Positions 51,337 through 63,055 of a DNA stretch of 64,000 nt are shown one piece after another. Within the stretch, counting starts at the first letter, position 1. Each line of letters opens with the position of its first letter. The DNA comes from Acidimicrobiales bacterium (GTDB lineage: Bacteria > Actinomycetota > Acidimicrobiia > Acidimicrobiales > SZUA-35), in assembly GCA_028285495.1 (NCBI GenBank), contig JANQPB010000029.1, forward strand, positions 248,001 through 312,000, written 5' to 3'. A model generated the notes under the pieces. That model had not been told where the DNA came from. It made no database searches and was given only the letters and a program-made list of their open reading frames with translations. The position numbers were made by a program, and so were the translations under genes.

Positions 51337-51528
51337 GGGCGCTCGACGCGTTCGGACCTCTGGATGGGTGTCGCTGCTCGCGCTGCGACCCGACGTCGAC
51401 GTCGACGAGCTCGAGACCGAGCGCGGCCGACCCGACCCCGATCGACGACGGCGGCTCGAGGATCGGACCCGCCTGACGGCCTCGACCGGCCTGCTCGCAG
51501 CCGACCGACCGGCCACTAAGATCGCCCG

Positions 51529-52665
51529 ATGGTCACCGGAGCCGAGCCCCGCTTCTCGCTGAAGGACGAGCTGTTCAACGCCGAGAAGGTGGCGTACCTG
51601 GCCGGCCTGCTCAGCGTCGGCGTTCCCGGCTTCGACCGCGAGCGCTTCGAGCGCGAGGTGCTGGCACGGCTCCTCGATCTCGAGCTGAAGGCCCGCATCG
51701 CGTGGATCGCCGAGGTCCTGGAGCGACAGCTGCCGGACGACTTCGAGGCCGCGGCCGACGCCATCGAGGCCTCGCTGCCACCGCCGCTGGACGAGACGAG
51801 GACCGACGACGACTTCGGCGACTTCATCTTCGCCCCGTTCGGCACCTACGTCGCCGCCAACGGGCTCGACCACCCCGACCGGGCCATGGCCTGCCTGCGG
51901 GAGCTCACGATGCGGTTCTCGATGGAGGACGCCGTCCGGGCCTTCCTCCGGGCCGACCCGGACCGCACGCTCGACGTGCTCGACCGGTGGGCCGGCGACG
52001 ACAACTACCACGTGCGCCGGCTCGTCAGCGAGGGCACCCGGCCCCGACTGCCGTGGTCTGGCCGCCTCACGCTGCCGACCGACCGGGTGCTGGCGCTGCT
52101 CGATCGGCTGCACGCGGATCCGACCCGCTACGTGACCCGTTCGGTGGCCAACCATCTCAACGACATCGCCAAGGACGATCCGGCCACCGTCCTGGCCGCC
52201 CTCGACCGCTGGCGCCGAGCCGAGGCACAGGATGCCGGGGAGCTGGCGTGGTTGACCCGCCACGCCCTCCGGACCCTCGTCAAGGCCGGGCACGAGGAGG
52301 CGCTGGCCTTTCTCGGCTACGACCCCGATCCGCCGGTCGACGTGAGCCTGCTGCTCCACACCGAGGTCGTCGTGATCGGCGAGGCCCTCCGTTTCGACGT
52401 CGAGCTCACCGGGCGTGGGGCGGCCCCGCTGATCGTCGACTACGTCGTCGGCTTCCGCAAGGCCAACGGGTCGCTCGCCCCCAAGACGTTCAAGCTCAAG
52501 ACCTTCGAGCTCGCGGCCGGCGAGACGGTGACGCTGAGCAAGACCCACCGGCTGCGGGGCGACGCCACCACCTATCGCCTCCACCCCGGCGACCACGACG
52601 TGACCGTCCAGGTCAACGGCTCCGCCGGCCCGACGGCCCCGTTCCGGCTCGACGAAGCGGCCTGA
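51529..52665 (+). CDS. alkC: AlkC-type DNA alkylation repair glycosylase
   Basis: A 378-residue HEAT-like-repeat protein of the AlkC/AlkD group. It shows HVRRLVSEGTRPRLPW and YVTRSVANHLNDIAKDDPATVLAAL, the repeats that wrap damaged DNA. A C-terminal Ig-like domain (about 275-370, FDVELTGRGAAPLIVDYVVGF) is found in several AlkC subfamilies. AlkC removes N3-methyladenine and N3-methylcytosine from DNA in the cytoplasm. ATG at 51529; the 192 bp upstream hold no supported gene. Stop is 1 bp from the stop of the convergent LuxR gene. Confidence 0.8.
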   Translation: MVTGAEPRFSLKDELFNAEKVAYLAGLLSVGVPGFDRERFEREVLARLLDLELKARIAWIAEVLERQLPDDFEAAADAIEASLPPPLDETRTDDDFGDFIFAPFGTYVAANGLDHPDRAMACLRELTMRFSMEDAVRAFLRADPDRTLDVLDRWAGDDNYHVRRLVSEGTRPRLPWSGRLTLPTDRVLALLDRLHADPTRYVTRSVANHLNDIAKDDPATVLAALDRWRRAEAQDAGELAWLTRHALRTLVKAGHEEALAFLGYDPDPPVDVSLLLHTEVVVIGEALRFDVELTGRGAAPLIVDYVVGFRKANGSLAPKTFKLKTFELAAGETVTLSKTHRLRGDATTYRLHPGDHDVTVQVNGSAGPTAPFRLDEAA

Positions 52666-52666
52666 A

Positions 52667-55390
52667 TCAGCCGCCCGACTCGTCGAGCCCGCCGGAGGCA
52701 ACCCAGGTGGCGATCTCGGTCCGGGACGCCATCGACAGCTTGGCCAGGATGTTGCTCACGTGCACGCTGGCGGTCTTGGTGGAGATGTAGAGCTCGTCGG
52801 CGATGCCGCCATTGGTGAGGCCCCTCGCCACGAGCGCAGCCACCTCACGCTCCCGGGGGGTCAGGGTCGTCGGCGAGCCGGTCGGTCGCCCGTCGGCCCC
52901 GAGCCGGGCCACCAGGCGGTCCCGTCGTGGCCCCGGCCAGCAGCCGAGCCGGTCGAGGGCCGCGTCGAGGTGCGGGCGCTCGTCGCCACCGATCCGCCTG
53001 GCCATCCGGGCCCGGGCGAGGTGCAGCTCGGCCTGGGCCGCAACCGTTCGTCTCGTCCCGCGGTCCAGGGCGTCGGCGTAGGCCCGGTCGGCATCCTCCC
53101 ACCGTCCACCGAGCTCGGCCCGGATGCCCGCATGGGCCGGTTCCGAGGTGCGACCGGCCAGCTCGTCGAGACGCGCTCGCAACTCCTCGCCCGGGCCGAT
53201 GACCATGAGCGCATCGAGGTGGCTCAGGACCAGGTCGAGGGCGAAGTCGACGTCCTTGGGGTGCTCGACCCCGGCGAGCCACGCCGACAACGGCTCGGTC
53301 CGTCGGTGCTCGAGCAGGTCGGCCATGGCCAGGATGGCCGGCGGGCGGCTCGACGGCGCGGCCACGCCGGACGACTGCTCGGCCAGCGTTGCCGCCGACC
53401 GCCTGGCGTCGTCGAACCGGCGGTCCTCCAGGGCGAAGCCGGCGACGACGAGCTCCAGCTTCGGCATCCGCCCAAGGTCGTCGACCGCCGCCTCCAATTG
53501 CGACTGGAAGGCCTCCCGGTCACCGTCGATCAGGGCGACGGAGAGCAGGGCCCGGCGGTAGTTGTCGACGGCGATCGAGCTCAGCCCCGCCCGCTCGCCG
53601 ACCCGGCGCATGCGCTCGACGTGGGCCCTGGCGTCGATCTCCGGGCGCTGGATCGGCGTGTTGTTGAGCACCCGGGTGGCGACGACGTAGTCCTCGGCCG
53701 CCTCGGCTGCGTCAGCGACGGCCAGGATCTCCGCCATGCCCTCCCGGTCGGGGCCGTCCCACACGACCCTGGCGCTGGCCCGCTCGGCCCTCGCCTGGAG
53801 CGCGGCGCTGTCGGCCGCAGGGCCGACCCGCTCGGCCAGGGCGATCGCCCGGTCGGCCAGCTCGATCGCCTGGTGTTCGCGACCGCTCAGCATGTGGTGC
53901 TGGGCCAGGTCGGCCAGCGCCTGGGCCAGCGCCGGGCCTTCGCCGAGCGGCGCCGCCAGCGCCCCCAGTTCCGCTGCGGCCCGGTCGGCCGCCGCCTCGT
54001 CGCCCCGCTCCCACTCCAGCCGGACGCGATAGTGCAGCACCTCGGCCCGTTCCGCCGGCGCCGTTCCGGTCAACTCCTCCCACCGGTCGAGGTGGTGGAG
54101 GCCCGTCCGCTCCTGCCCGGTCATCCAGGCGCTGACCACGGCGATGCGGAGCAGGGCGACGTCGTCGGTGTGTTCGAGCAGCGCCTGCTCGGCGAAGGCC
54201 AGGGCCTGGTGGGTCCGGCCGTCGTCGAGGGCGCGGGCCGCGGCGTCGCGGGCGGCATCGGCGGCCTGCTTGGTCCGCCCGGCCCTGGTGGCGTGGTGGA
54301 CCAGTGCGACGACGTCATCGGAGCCGTCGGCCAGCAGCGCATCGTGGACCGCAGCATGGACCCGACGGTGCTCCCTGGTGAACAGGCTGTCGGCCACCGC
54401 CTCCCGCACCATGTCGTGGCGATACCCGAAGCGGTCCGGCCCGCTCTCGACGAGGATGCCGCGGTCGACGAGCTCCCGGAGTCGGCCGAGGAGCGTTCGC
54501 TCGTCTGCATCGACCGCGGCGGCCAGCAGCTCGAACGCCACCTCGGTGCCGAGCACCGCGACCGCCTCTGCCACCTCCCGCTCCTCGGCCGGCAGCCGTT
54601 CGATCTCGGGTCGGAGCATCTCGGCCAGGGTCCAGGGCAGGCCGGCGGTCAGGTCGGAGTCGTCGGCGAACGCCGACTCGAGCTCGGACAGGAGCAGCGG
54701 GTTGCCGCCGGTCCTGGTGTGGACGTGCTCGACGGTGGCGGCATCGACCGGGCGGCCGGCGGCGGCCAGGAAGGCCTCGACCTCCTCCCGCCGCAGCGGT
54801 TCCAGGCGGAACTGGGCCACCTGGGGGCGGCGCTCGGCTCGCTGGAGGAAGGTGCTGGTCGGATGGCCGGGGTTGAGGGCGTTCGGTCGGTAGGTGATGA
54901 GCACGGTGGCGCCGAGCGGCCCGGCGGCCAGCAGCCGGTCGATGACGTCCAGGCTCTCGGGATCGGCCCAGTGCACGTCCTCGAAGAGATAGATGGAGGG
55001 GCCGTCGCCGGCGGTCCTGAGGGCCTCGGCCGCAGCCCGGATCCTGGCCGGGGCGCTCTCGCCGTCGCCATCGGGCTCGGACTCGCCGACGGCCGACTCG
55101 GCCGGCTCCGACGTCGGTCCGGCCGGCCCGAGGGCCGACCGGACCAGCTCGAACGGGATCGGTGTGGCTCGGGGCACGGCGCCCCCGTGGATCACCACCG
55201 CACCCTCCGGGGCGCCGGCGATGATCTCCTCGGCCAGGCGGGTCTTGCCCAGACCGCTCTCGCCGCCGATCAGGACGACCCCGGTCCGCTCGGTGTCGCC
55301 GAGCAGGTGGGCGGCCGCCGCCAGCTCCCTGGCCCGGCCGACGAAGGGGCGGAGACCGGACCGGGTCAGTCGGACGGCCATGCGGCCCAT
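52667..55390 (-). CDS. LAL-type LuxR regulator with AAA ATPase and TPR-like region
   Basis: A large regulator of about 907 residues from the ATG at 55390 (ATG 55381 also possible). The N-terminal AAA domain has Walker A VLIGGESGLGKTRLAEEI and a Walker B-like YLFEDVHWADPES. A long helical TPR-like middle follows (about 400-830). A C-terminal LuxR helix-turn-helix reads LTPREREVAALVARGLTN then GGIADELYISTKTASVHVSN. The LAL group responds to an inducer through ATP hydrolysis and activates metabolic or secondary-metabolite genes. No pathway gene is adjacent, so the target is unknown. Confidence 0.92.
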   Translation of the reverse strand: MGRMAVRLTRSGLRPFVGRARELAAAAHLLGDTERTGVVLIGGESGLGKTRLAEEIIAGAPEGAVVIHGGAVPRATPIPFELVRSALGPAGPTSEPAESAVGESEPDGDGESAPARIRAAAEALRTAGDGPSIYLFEDVHWADPESLDVIDRLLAAGPLGATVLITYRPNALNPGHPTSTFLQRAERRPQVAQFRLEPLRREEVEAFLAAAGRPVDAATVEHVHTRTGGNPLLLSELESAFADDSDLTAGLPWTLAEMLRPEIERLPAEEREVAEAVAVLGTEVAFELLAAAVDADERTLLGRLRELVDRGILVESGPDRFGYRHDMVREAVADSLFTREHRRVHAAVHDALLADGSDDVVALVHHATRAGRTKQAADAARDAAARALDDGRTHQALAFAEQALLEHTDDVALLRIAVVSAWMTGQERTGLHHLDRWEELTGTAPAERAEVLHYRVRLEWERGDEAAADRAAAELGALAAPLGEGPALAQALADLAQHHMLSGREHQAIELADRAIALAERVGPAADSAALQARAERASARVVWDGPDREGMAEILAVADAAEAAEDYVVATRVLNNTPIQRPEIDARAHVERMRRVGERAGLSSIAVDNYRRALLSVALIDGDREAFQSQLEAAVDDLGRMPKLELVVAGFALEDRRFDDARRSAATLAEQSSGVAAPSSRPPAILAMADLLEHRRTEPLSAWLAGVEHPKDVDFALDLVLSHLDALMVIGPGEELRARLDELAGRTSEPAHAGIRAELGGRWEDADRAYADALDRGTRRTVAAQAELHLARARMARRIGGDERPHLDAALDRLGCWPGPRRDRLVARLGADGRPTGSPTTLTPREREVAALVARGLTNGGIADELYISTKTASVHVSNILAKLSMASRTEIATWVASGGLDESGG

Positions 55391-55391
55391 G

Positions 55392-55607
55392 TTACCAAGC
55401 GGGTCGGGCCGACTCGGACGGCCGCCGCGTCGGGCGGAGCCGGGCGGCACGGGCCAGGACGGCGACGGCGGGGCGGGTGCGACGGGGACGGCGGGGGGCG
55501 GTCGAGAGGTTGGCCGCCCGCCACGCCGCCCGCCGGCTGCGGTCGGCGCTGGAGAGGCCGGCCAGCAGCGTTGGCGTGGTCCTTCGGCGGTGGAGGTGTT
55601 CGTTCAT
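55392..55607 (-). CDS. Possible small basic protein before the LuxR gene
   Basis: A 71-codon frame ending directly before the LuxR regulator start (ATG at 55607, alternative 55616 with AGGG upstream). Third positions are strongly G/C and the product is Arg/Ala-rich (TLLAGLSSADRSRRAAWRAA). It may be a leader-type gene. The stretch 55391-55762 otherwise has no supported gene and should hold the regulator's promoter. Low confidence, as Arg-rich frames arise by chance here. Confidence 0.3.
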   Translation of the reverse strand: MNEHLHRRRTTPTLLAGLSSADRSRRAAWRAANLSTAPRRPRRTRPAVAVLARAARLRPTRRPSESARPAW

Positions 55608-55762
55608 GCAGAGCATGATCGGGCCCTGAGGTAGGGCCTGACATCGGGCACCTGCCCAGTTGGGGTACCTCATATCGCGCCGGGGCATCGGACCGGGACG
55701 CCGCGCCGGGATATCGCACGGTCGAGGTCGGCGGCCCCCGGTCCGGGTCGACCGCCGGGTGG

Positions 55763-57889
55763 TCAGGCCAGCGTGAGATCCCAGAACACGACGGTGCCGT
55801 CGGCCGATCCCACGATGAGACCGCCGCCGTCCGGGGTGAACGTGCTGGCCACGGCGGCACCGGAGTGGCCGTCGAGCCGGCCGATCTCGGCTCCCGTGCT
55901 CGTCGACCAGACCCGAACGGTCGCCCCGTCGCCGGCGACCGCAAGTGAGCCGTCCGGGGAGACGACGAGCTGGGCCTCGCGAGCCTTCACCGCTTCGAAC
56001 GTGGCCGTGATCCGCCCCGAGTCGACGTCGATCGAGGTGATCCGGCCGCTCAGGTCGGCGCCGAGCACCGTCGAACCGTCGACGAACGCCAGCGATCGGT
56101 AGCCGCCGATCGCCGCGTCGTGCTCGGCCACCAGATCGCCGGACGCCGTGTCCCAGATCCGCAGGGTCGAGTCGTTTGCGCTCGTGGCCAGCCGCCGGCC
56201 GTCTGGGGAGAGGGCGACGTCGAGCACCGGGCCGGCGTGGGGTGGGAGCTCACGACGGACCTGGGAGGTGGCGGGGTCGAGCAGGAGAACGGTGAAGTCG
56301 TGGGAGACGGCGACGACGAACGATCCGTCCGGCGACCACCGCAGCCTGTTGGTGAAGCTCGAGCAGCCGGGCACGTCCTCGCTCTCGCCGCCGATCTCGG
56401 TGGTCCGGGTGGCGGCCGCCAGGTCCCACAGGGCGATGGTGTCGTCGAAGGCCAGTGCGCTGCGACGGGCGGCGATACCGGTGGCCAGCCGCCGACCGTC
56501 CGGTGAGAAGGCGACCGAGTCGACGTTGCCCTCGGGGTGGTCGAGCCGGGCCGTCGGCCCACCGGACGGGTTGCCCGAGTCGAGCACGGTCACCGCCCCG
56601 GTCGTGGTCGCCACCGCCAGGGCTCCGTCGGTCGACAGGGCCAGGTCGTTGATCGCGCCGCCGGCGTAGCGGTCGACCACGGCGACCACCGCGCCGAGCT
56701 CGTCGAGCAGCTCCACCCGCCCGAGGGCATCGACGACGGCCAGACCCGTCCGGTCGTGGCGAGCGGTGGTGGTGACGGCGGGCTGCGGGGCCGACGGCAC
56801 GACGAGGGCTCGGGCGCCGTCCGGCCCGACGAGCAGTCGCGATCCGTCGTGCAGCACCGTGACGTGACGATCGGAGGCGAGGGCGTGGACGACCACGGCT
56901 GCGCCGTCACCGCCGGCATCGGGGAGTGCCCGCTCGGTCCCGTCGTCGGCCACCGACCGGGACAGCACCCCGTCGGTCACGACCAGGCCGCCACCGGGGC
57001 GGGCATCCCAGACCTCGGTGGCGGTGATCGGCGTGGACCAGCGCAAGCCGCCGGCCGCCCGCCAGCTGGCCACCACCCCGTCGAAGAGGTCCTCGCTCCA
57101 CAGCTCGATCAGCGCGCCAGCGCCGTCCGGTGCGACGACCACCCGCCCGAACGACAGCTCGGTCGGCAGCGGCAGGTCGACCAACGCCGCGGGCGAGCCG
57201 CCCGCCGACCACAGCGCCCGGTGGCCCGACCGGCCGAGCACGGGAACCATCCACGACCCGCCGTCGGCCGCCACCGCCAGCGCGCCGAAGGTGGCCGACG
57301 CCGGCGCCTCGTATCGCTCGACGGCCTCGCCGGTGGCGGCGTCGAGCACCTCGACGACCTCGGGCCGGACCACGACGGCGTGGCCTGGCGGACCGAAGCC
57401 GGCCGAGTCCGCCCGCTCCACCGTGGCGATCCTGCCCGGCTCGGCGGCCGCCGGCGCAAGCGCCCACAGCTCGGTGATCTCGGCGTTCCCGACCACGGCG
57501 GTGGTTCCGTCCGGCGACAGCGCCACGTGCTCGACGGGGCCACCGGCGGGCGTTGGCAGGCTGGCCGCCGGCTCGCCGAGCACGCCCTCACCGGGCGAAC
57601 CGACGCCGGCGAACACGTGGAGGCCGGTGGTCGTGGCCACCAGCAGCGTGCCGGCCCCGGCGGCGGCGGCGAGTGCCCGCCCCGGACCGACGCGGGCCGC
57701 CACCGATCCGGTGACGGTCGAGACCGTTGGCGGGCCGTCCAGCTCGACGACTGCCTCGCCGTCGTCGATCGGCGACGCCTCGTCGCGCCCTCCCGACGGG
57801 GAGCAGGCGGCCACGAGCAGGGCGCCGACGAGCAGGAAGGGGAGGGCGATCGGCTGAGCCGGCGTCCGGACCCGCCACGAGAGGAACAC
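55763..57889 (-). CDS. WD40-repeat lipoprotein
   Basis: A 708-residue lipoprotein from the GTG at 57889. The signal peptide ends in the lipobox LLVAAC. Several WD40-type blades follow, clearest in the second half: SVAFSPDGRRLATGIAARRS, DVALSPDGRRLATSANDS then TLRIWDTASGDLVAEHD, and TVRVWSTSTGAEIGRLDGHS. Repeats probably form one or two propellers used as an extracytoplasmic interaction platform. It is divergent from the FHA-like/kinase pair across a 119-bp spacer, which suggests a link to that signalling unit. Confidence 0.87.
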   Translation of the reverse strand: MFLSWRVRTPAQPIALPFLLVGALLVAACSPSGGRDEASPIDDGEAVVELDGPPTVSTVTGSVAARVGPGRALAAAAGAGTLLVATTTGLHVFAGVGSPGEGVLGEPAASLPTPAGGPVEHVALSPDGTTAVVGNAEITELWALAPAAAEPGRIATVERADSAGFGPPGHAVVVRPEVVEVLDAATGEAVERYEAPASATFGALAVAADGGSWMVPVLGRSGHRALWSAGGSPAALVDLPLPTELSFGRVVVAPDGAGALIELWSEDLFDGVVASWRAAGGLRWSTPITATEVWDARPGGGLVVTDGVLSRSVADDGTERALPDAGGDGAAVVVHALASDRHVTVLHDGSRLLVGPDGARALVVPSAPQPAVTTTARHDRTGLAVVDALGRVELLDELGAVVAVVDRYAGGAINDLALSTDGALAVATTTGAVTVLDSGNPSGGPTARLDHPEGNVDSVAFSPDGRRLATGIAARRSALAFDDTIALWDLAAATRTTEIGGESEDVPGCSSFTNRLRWSPDGSFVVAVSHDFTVLLLDPATSQVRRELPPHAGPVLDVALSPDGRRLATSANDSTLRIWDTASGDLVAEHDAAIGGYRSLAFVDGSTVLGADLSGRITSIDVDSGRITATFEAVKAREAQLVVSPDGSLAVAGDGATVRVWSTSTGAEIGRLDGHSGAAVASTFTPDGGGLIVGSADGTVVFWDLTLA

Positions 57890-58008
57890 CGACGACCACG
57901 GTAACCGCTGCGGTCCCGCTGCCCTCGCGGCCCGGCCCGGGTGGCCCGGGTGGCGAGGAGGGGGTACCCCCCCTAGCGCCGCCAGGGGCCCTGTACTTGA
58001 ATGGCTCG

Positions 58009-58790
58009 GTGGACGCATCGGAGCAGCGCGGCGCGGGTCGTCTCTCGGTCGACGTGGCGGAGGAGACCCACAGCCTCGAGCCCGGCCAGGTCCTGACCTT
58101 CGGTCGGGCGGCCAGGGCGGTCGTCGATGCCGACAATCCCTACATGCACCGGGTCGTCGGCCGGATCTCCACCGATCGGTGGTGCTGGTGGCTCCACAAC
58201 ACGGCCAGACACATGCCGATGTCGGTCATCGGCGACGACGATCGCCTCACCACGCTGCCGGCCGGCGCCGCTGAGCCGCTGACCACCACCAGGGGCGCCA
58301 TCCGCTTCTATGCCGGCGTCGCCGGCTACGAGGTCACCTGGGAGCTGGAGCACCCGTTCACCCCGCCGAGCTCGGGCGTCGACCGGGAGCCGATCGACGC
58401 CGAGACGGCCGACTTCGGGATCGTGCGGCTGTCCGCCGACCAGCGACGGATGATGACGTTGATGGCGGAGCCTCGGCTCCGCGACCCGGCCGGACCCCCG
58501 TTGCTGCCGGCCAATGCGGAGATCGCCGCCCGCTGCGGGTGGACCCTGAAGCAGTTCGACCGCAAGCTCGACTACCTGTGCCGCCGACTCGACGCCAGCG
58601 GGGTTCCGGGGCTCCGGGGCCAGCCCGGCCGGGAGGCGGCCGACCGACGGGAGCGGCTCGTCACCCACGTGCTCAACCACGGCCTGATCACGATCGACGA
58701 TCTCGCTTGGCTCGACGACCCGCCGGTCGGTCCGGCGGCGCCGGCCGGGCTGGTCCTCGATGCCGCCGACCGCTCCCCTCGGGGCCGAGC

Positions 58791-58797
<7 letters not shown>
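58009..58797 (+). CDS. FHA-like and winged-helix protein paired with Ser/Thr kinase
   Basis: A 262-residue protein from a GTG at 58009 (a TTG at 57997 is possible). Residues about 20-125 resemble a divergent FHA domain (LTFGRAARAVVDADNPYMHRVVGRI): the Gly-Arg and His positions are recognisable, but the usual Ser before Arg/His is not. A helical DNA-binding-like part follows (RLSADQRRMMTLMAEPRL ... NAEIAARCGWTLKQFDRKLD). FHA domains bind phosphothreonine, so it is the likely substrate and effector of the kinase encoded 7 bp into its 3' end. Confidence 0.72.
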
Positions 58798-60917
<2,120 letters not shown>

Positions 60918-61021
60918 GTCAGGCCGGGCGCCGCGCCGGTCGATCCGAGCGCGGGCTGAACTCGGGGGCCGGCGACCGTAACCTGGGCGGCGTTCGCCTG
61001 CCGCAACCCGAGGAGGAACCC

Positions 61022-61960
61022 GTGCCCGACTACCCGCCCGTCGTTCCCCGCATCGTCGATCCGGATGGGGTCGACGCCTCGCCCCACCCACGGGCCATGC
61101 CGGTCACCACCGACGAATCCAGGTCGGCGACGGCCGCCGAGACCGGTGGCGAGCCGCTGCTCGACTTCGAGGGCACCTCCAATCCGTACATCGACTACCA
61201 GAGCATCGACCTCCTGCTGTCGCTCCAGCACCCCCGCAGCGACGGCTACGACGAGATGTGCTTCGTCGTCATGGGGCAGGTCAAGGAGCTGCTGTTCCGC
61301 GGCCTGCACTTCGAGCTGGTCAACGCCCAGCACCGGCTCCGGGCCGACGAGGTCGGCGACGCCATGCAGATCCTCGGCCGGGCCGGCGCCTTCGTCGACT
61401 ACCTGACGTCGTCGTGGGACGTGCTGTCGACGATCTCGACGGAGGGCTTCAACCAGTTCCGGGACACGCTCGGGACCGCGTCGGGGCAGCTGTCGTTCAT
61501 GTACCGCCACGTCGAGTTCGTGCTCGGCAACAAGAGCCAGCGACTGGCCCGGGCCCATCGCAACGTGCCCCACGTCTGGCCGGCGCTCGAGGAGGCGCTC
61601 CGCTCGCCGAGCCTGTACGACGATGCCATCGCCGTGCTGGCCAGGCGGGGCCTCGCCGTCGACCGCGGCGCGCTCGATCGCGACTGGTCGCTCCCGTACG
61701 AACCGGACCCATCGGTCGAGGCGGCGTGGCGTGAGGTCTTCGCCGACCCCCGGTCCGACAACGAGCTGTACCGACTCGGCCTCGCCCTCGTCGACATCGA
61801 CCAGAGGTTCTCGGTCTACCGGTGGCGGCACTTCGTGTCGGTCGAGCGGATCATCGGCTACAAGCCGGGCACCGGCGGGTCGGCCGGGGTCGCCTGGCTC
61901 GACGGCGTGACCCGCCACCGGTTCTTCCCGGAGATCTGGGCCACCGCCAACCCGGCATGA
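61022..61960 (+). CDS. kynA: Tryptophan 2,3-dioxygenase
   Basis: A 312-residue heme dioxygenase converting L-tryptophan to N-formylkynurenine, first step of the kynurenine pathway. Features: YIDYQSIDLLLSLQHPRS, EMCFVVMGQVKELLFRGLHFEL (substrate-binding segment), FNQFRDTLGTASGQLSF-type helix and the heme-ligating His region YRWRHFVSVERII with GYKPGTGGSAGVAWL. An N-terminal extension of about 45 disordered residues is longer than usual. GTG start with AGGAGGAA. No other kynurenine gene is in the window. Confidence 0.94.
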   Translation: MPDYPPVVPRIVDPDGVDASPHPRAMPVTTDESRSATAAETGGEPLLDFEGTSNPYIDYQSIDLLLSLQHPRSDGYDEMCFVVMGQVKELLFRGLHFELVNAQHRLRADEVGDAMQILGRAGAFVDYLTSSWDVLSTISTEGFNQFRDTLGTASGQLSFMYRHVEFVLGNKSQRLARAHRNVPHVWPALEEALRSPSLYDDAIAVLARRGLAVDRGALDRDWSLPYEPDPSVEAAWREVFADPRSDNELYRLGLALVDIDQRFSVYRWRHFVSVERIIGYKPGTGGSAGVAWLDGVTRHRFFPEIWATANPA

Positions 61961-61989
61961 CCGCCGGTCGGGGGCTGCCGAGGCGTCGG

Positions 61990-62421
61990 TCAGGTCCCCT
62001 CGGCGTCGACGAGCGACCGCACCCACTCCTCCATGGGCTCGCCTCGCTCGCTGCGCATGAGCAACTCCAGGTCGAAGTAGTCGCGCCACCCGACGATCAG
62101 GCCATCGGCGTCGAAGTCGTAGGCCCCCATGTAGGGGACCTTGGCTCGACGGTCCTCGGGGGTCAGGTAGTCCTCGACCCCCTCGATCAGCAGCGTGTCG
62201 CCGACCTCGGCCCAACGGATCGCCCGCCACCGGGAGTCGAGCTGGTGCTCGACCAGCTTGCTCAGCACCTTGCCCATCGTGTCTCGGCCGACGACGGGTC
62301 GGGTCCCGACGTGGTAGTGCCACGTGATGTCGGGGGCGACGTGGCGCATCACGCCGTCGATGTCCTTGCGGCCGAACGCGTCGAGGCAGGCCGTGACGAT
62401 GGAGATCTTCGATTCGTCCAT
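61990..62421 (-). CDS. SnoaL/limonene-epoxide-hydrolase-like protein
   Basis: A 143-residue cone-shaped alpha+beta barrel protein: LDAFGRKDIDGVMRHVAPDI at the start, EGVEDYLTPEDRRAKVPYMG, and the LEH-like GLIVGWRDYFDLELL ending. The Asp/Arg/Asp arrangement of limonene-epoxide hydrolases may be met by VEDYL, GRDTM-type Arg and WRDYFD, but this cannot be proven by eye. Could be an epoxide hydrolase, cyclase or ligand-binding protein. Converges on kynA. Confidence 0.75.
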   Translation of the reverse strand: MDESKISIVTACLDAFGRKDIDGVMRHVAPDITWHYHVGTRPVVGRDTMGKVLSKLVEHQLDSRWRAIRWAEVGDTLLIEGVEDYLTPEDRRAKVPYMGAYDFDADGLIVGWRDYFDLELLMRSERGEPMEEWVRSLVDAEGT

Positions 62422-62488
62422 GGGGTGACCGTAGACGGCGGCGGCCGGCGGCCGCCCGCTCGCCCGGGCACTCAGTGGCCGGCCGCCG

Positions 62489-63055
62489 CTACTGGTGGTA
62501 GTCGGGGTGTGGCCACTCGGCGTGGTCGTCGGCGTCCCACGCATCGAGCTCCTCGACGCGGCGGCGGCCGTCGACCCGGCGGATGGACACGGCCAGCAGC
62601 GCGACGAGCACCGCCAGGCCGGCGGCGGCGACGGTCAGGATCGTGGTGGTCGACCAGCCACCCGATGCGGGGGCTTCGATCCGTGCCGGCTGGGCCGCCA
62701 GGGGATCGAAGGTGAAGAAGTAGCCGCCGGTGGTGAAGTCGCCGTCGAGCGAGATCATCTCGTAGCTGAGCTGGTAGCGGCCGGGCTGGGCCAGCGGCTG
62801 GTCGAGCGTGAAGGTGATGACCTTGCCGTCCGGCACCGTGGTCGTCCCGGCGATGGGCGCACCGTTGTAGCTGAGCATAACCGAGGCGTCGGTGATCGGA
62901 TCGAGGAACTCGAGGTCGATGACCTGGATCGATCCGCCGACCGTGGCGTTGCGATCGGGCGACGCCCGCAGCATCGCTGTGTGGGCGGCGGCCGGGAGTG
63001 TCAGGACCGCGGCAGAGGCCAGCGCGGCCAGGGTCGCAAGCAGTGCCTTGATCAT
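62489..63055 (-). CDS. CopC-domain copper-binding-like membrane protein
   Basis: A 188-residue exported protein: signal peptide (LATLAALASAAVLTLPAAA), CopC beta-barrel domain, and one C-terminal helix (TTILTVAAAGLAVLVALLAV). Cleavage after PAAA would leave His as residue 1 (HTAMLRASPDRNATV), the N-terminal Cu(II) ligand of CopC proteins. The second site, usually Asp-Gly-His, reads SLDGDFTTGGYFF, so its His is replaced by Asp. Its ATG overlaps the stop of the upstream binding-protein gene (ATGA). Copper binding is therefore uncertain. Confidence 0.85.
   Translation of the reverse strand: MIKALLATLAALASAAVLTLPAAAHTAMLRASPDRNATVGGSIQVIDLEFLDPITDASVMLSYNGAPIAGTTTVPDGKVITFTLDQPLAQPGRYQLSYEMISLDGDFTTGGYFFTFDPLAAQPARIEAPASGGWSTTTILTVAAAGLAVLVALLAVSIRRVDGRRRVEELDAWDADDHAEWPHPDYHQ

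Noticed and set aside
51368..51562. Possible 64-codon frame before alkC
   Set aside because: Acidic then Arg-rich composition without homology, overlapping the alkC start in another frame; coding support insufficient.
52760..55618. Very long plus-strand frame opposite the LuxR regulator
   Set aside because: Gly/Arg/Asp/Val-rich composition typical of antisense frames in high-GC DNA; the minus strand has clear Walker and LuxR motifs.
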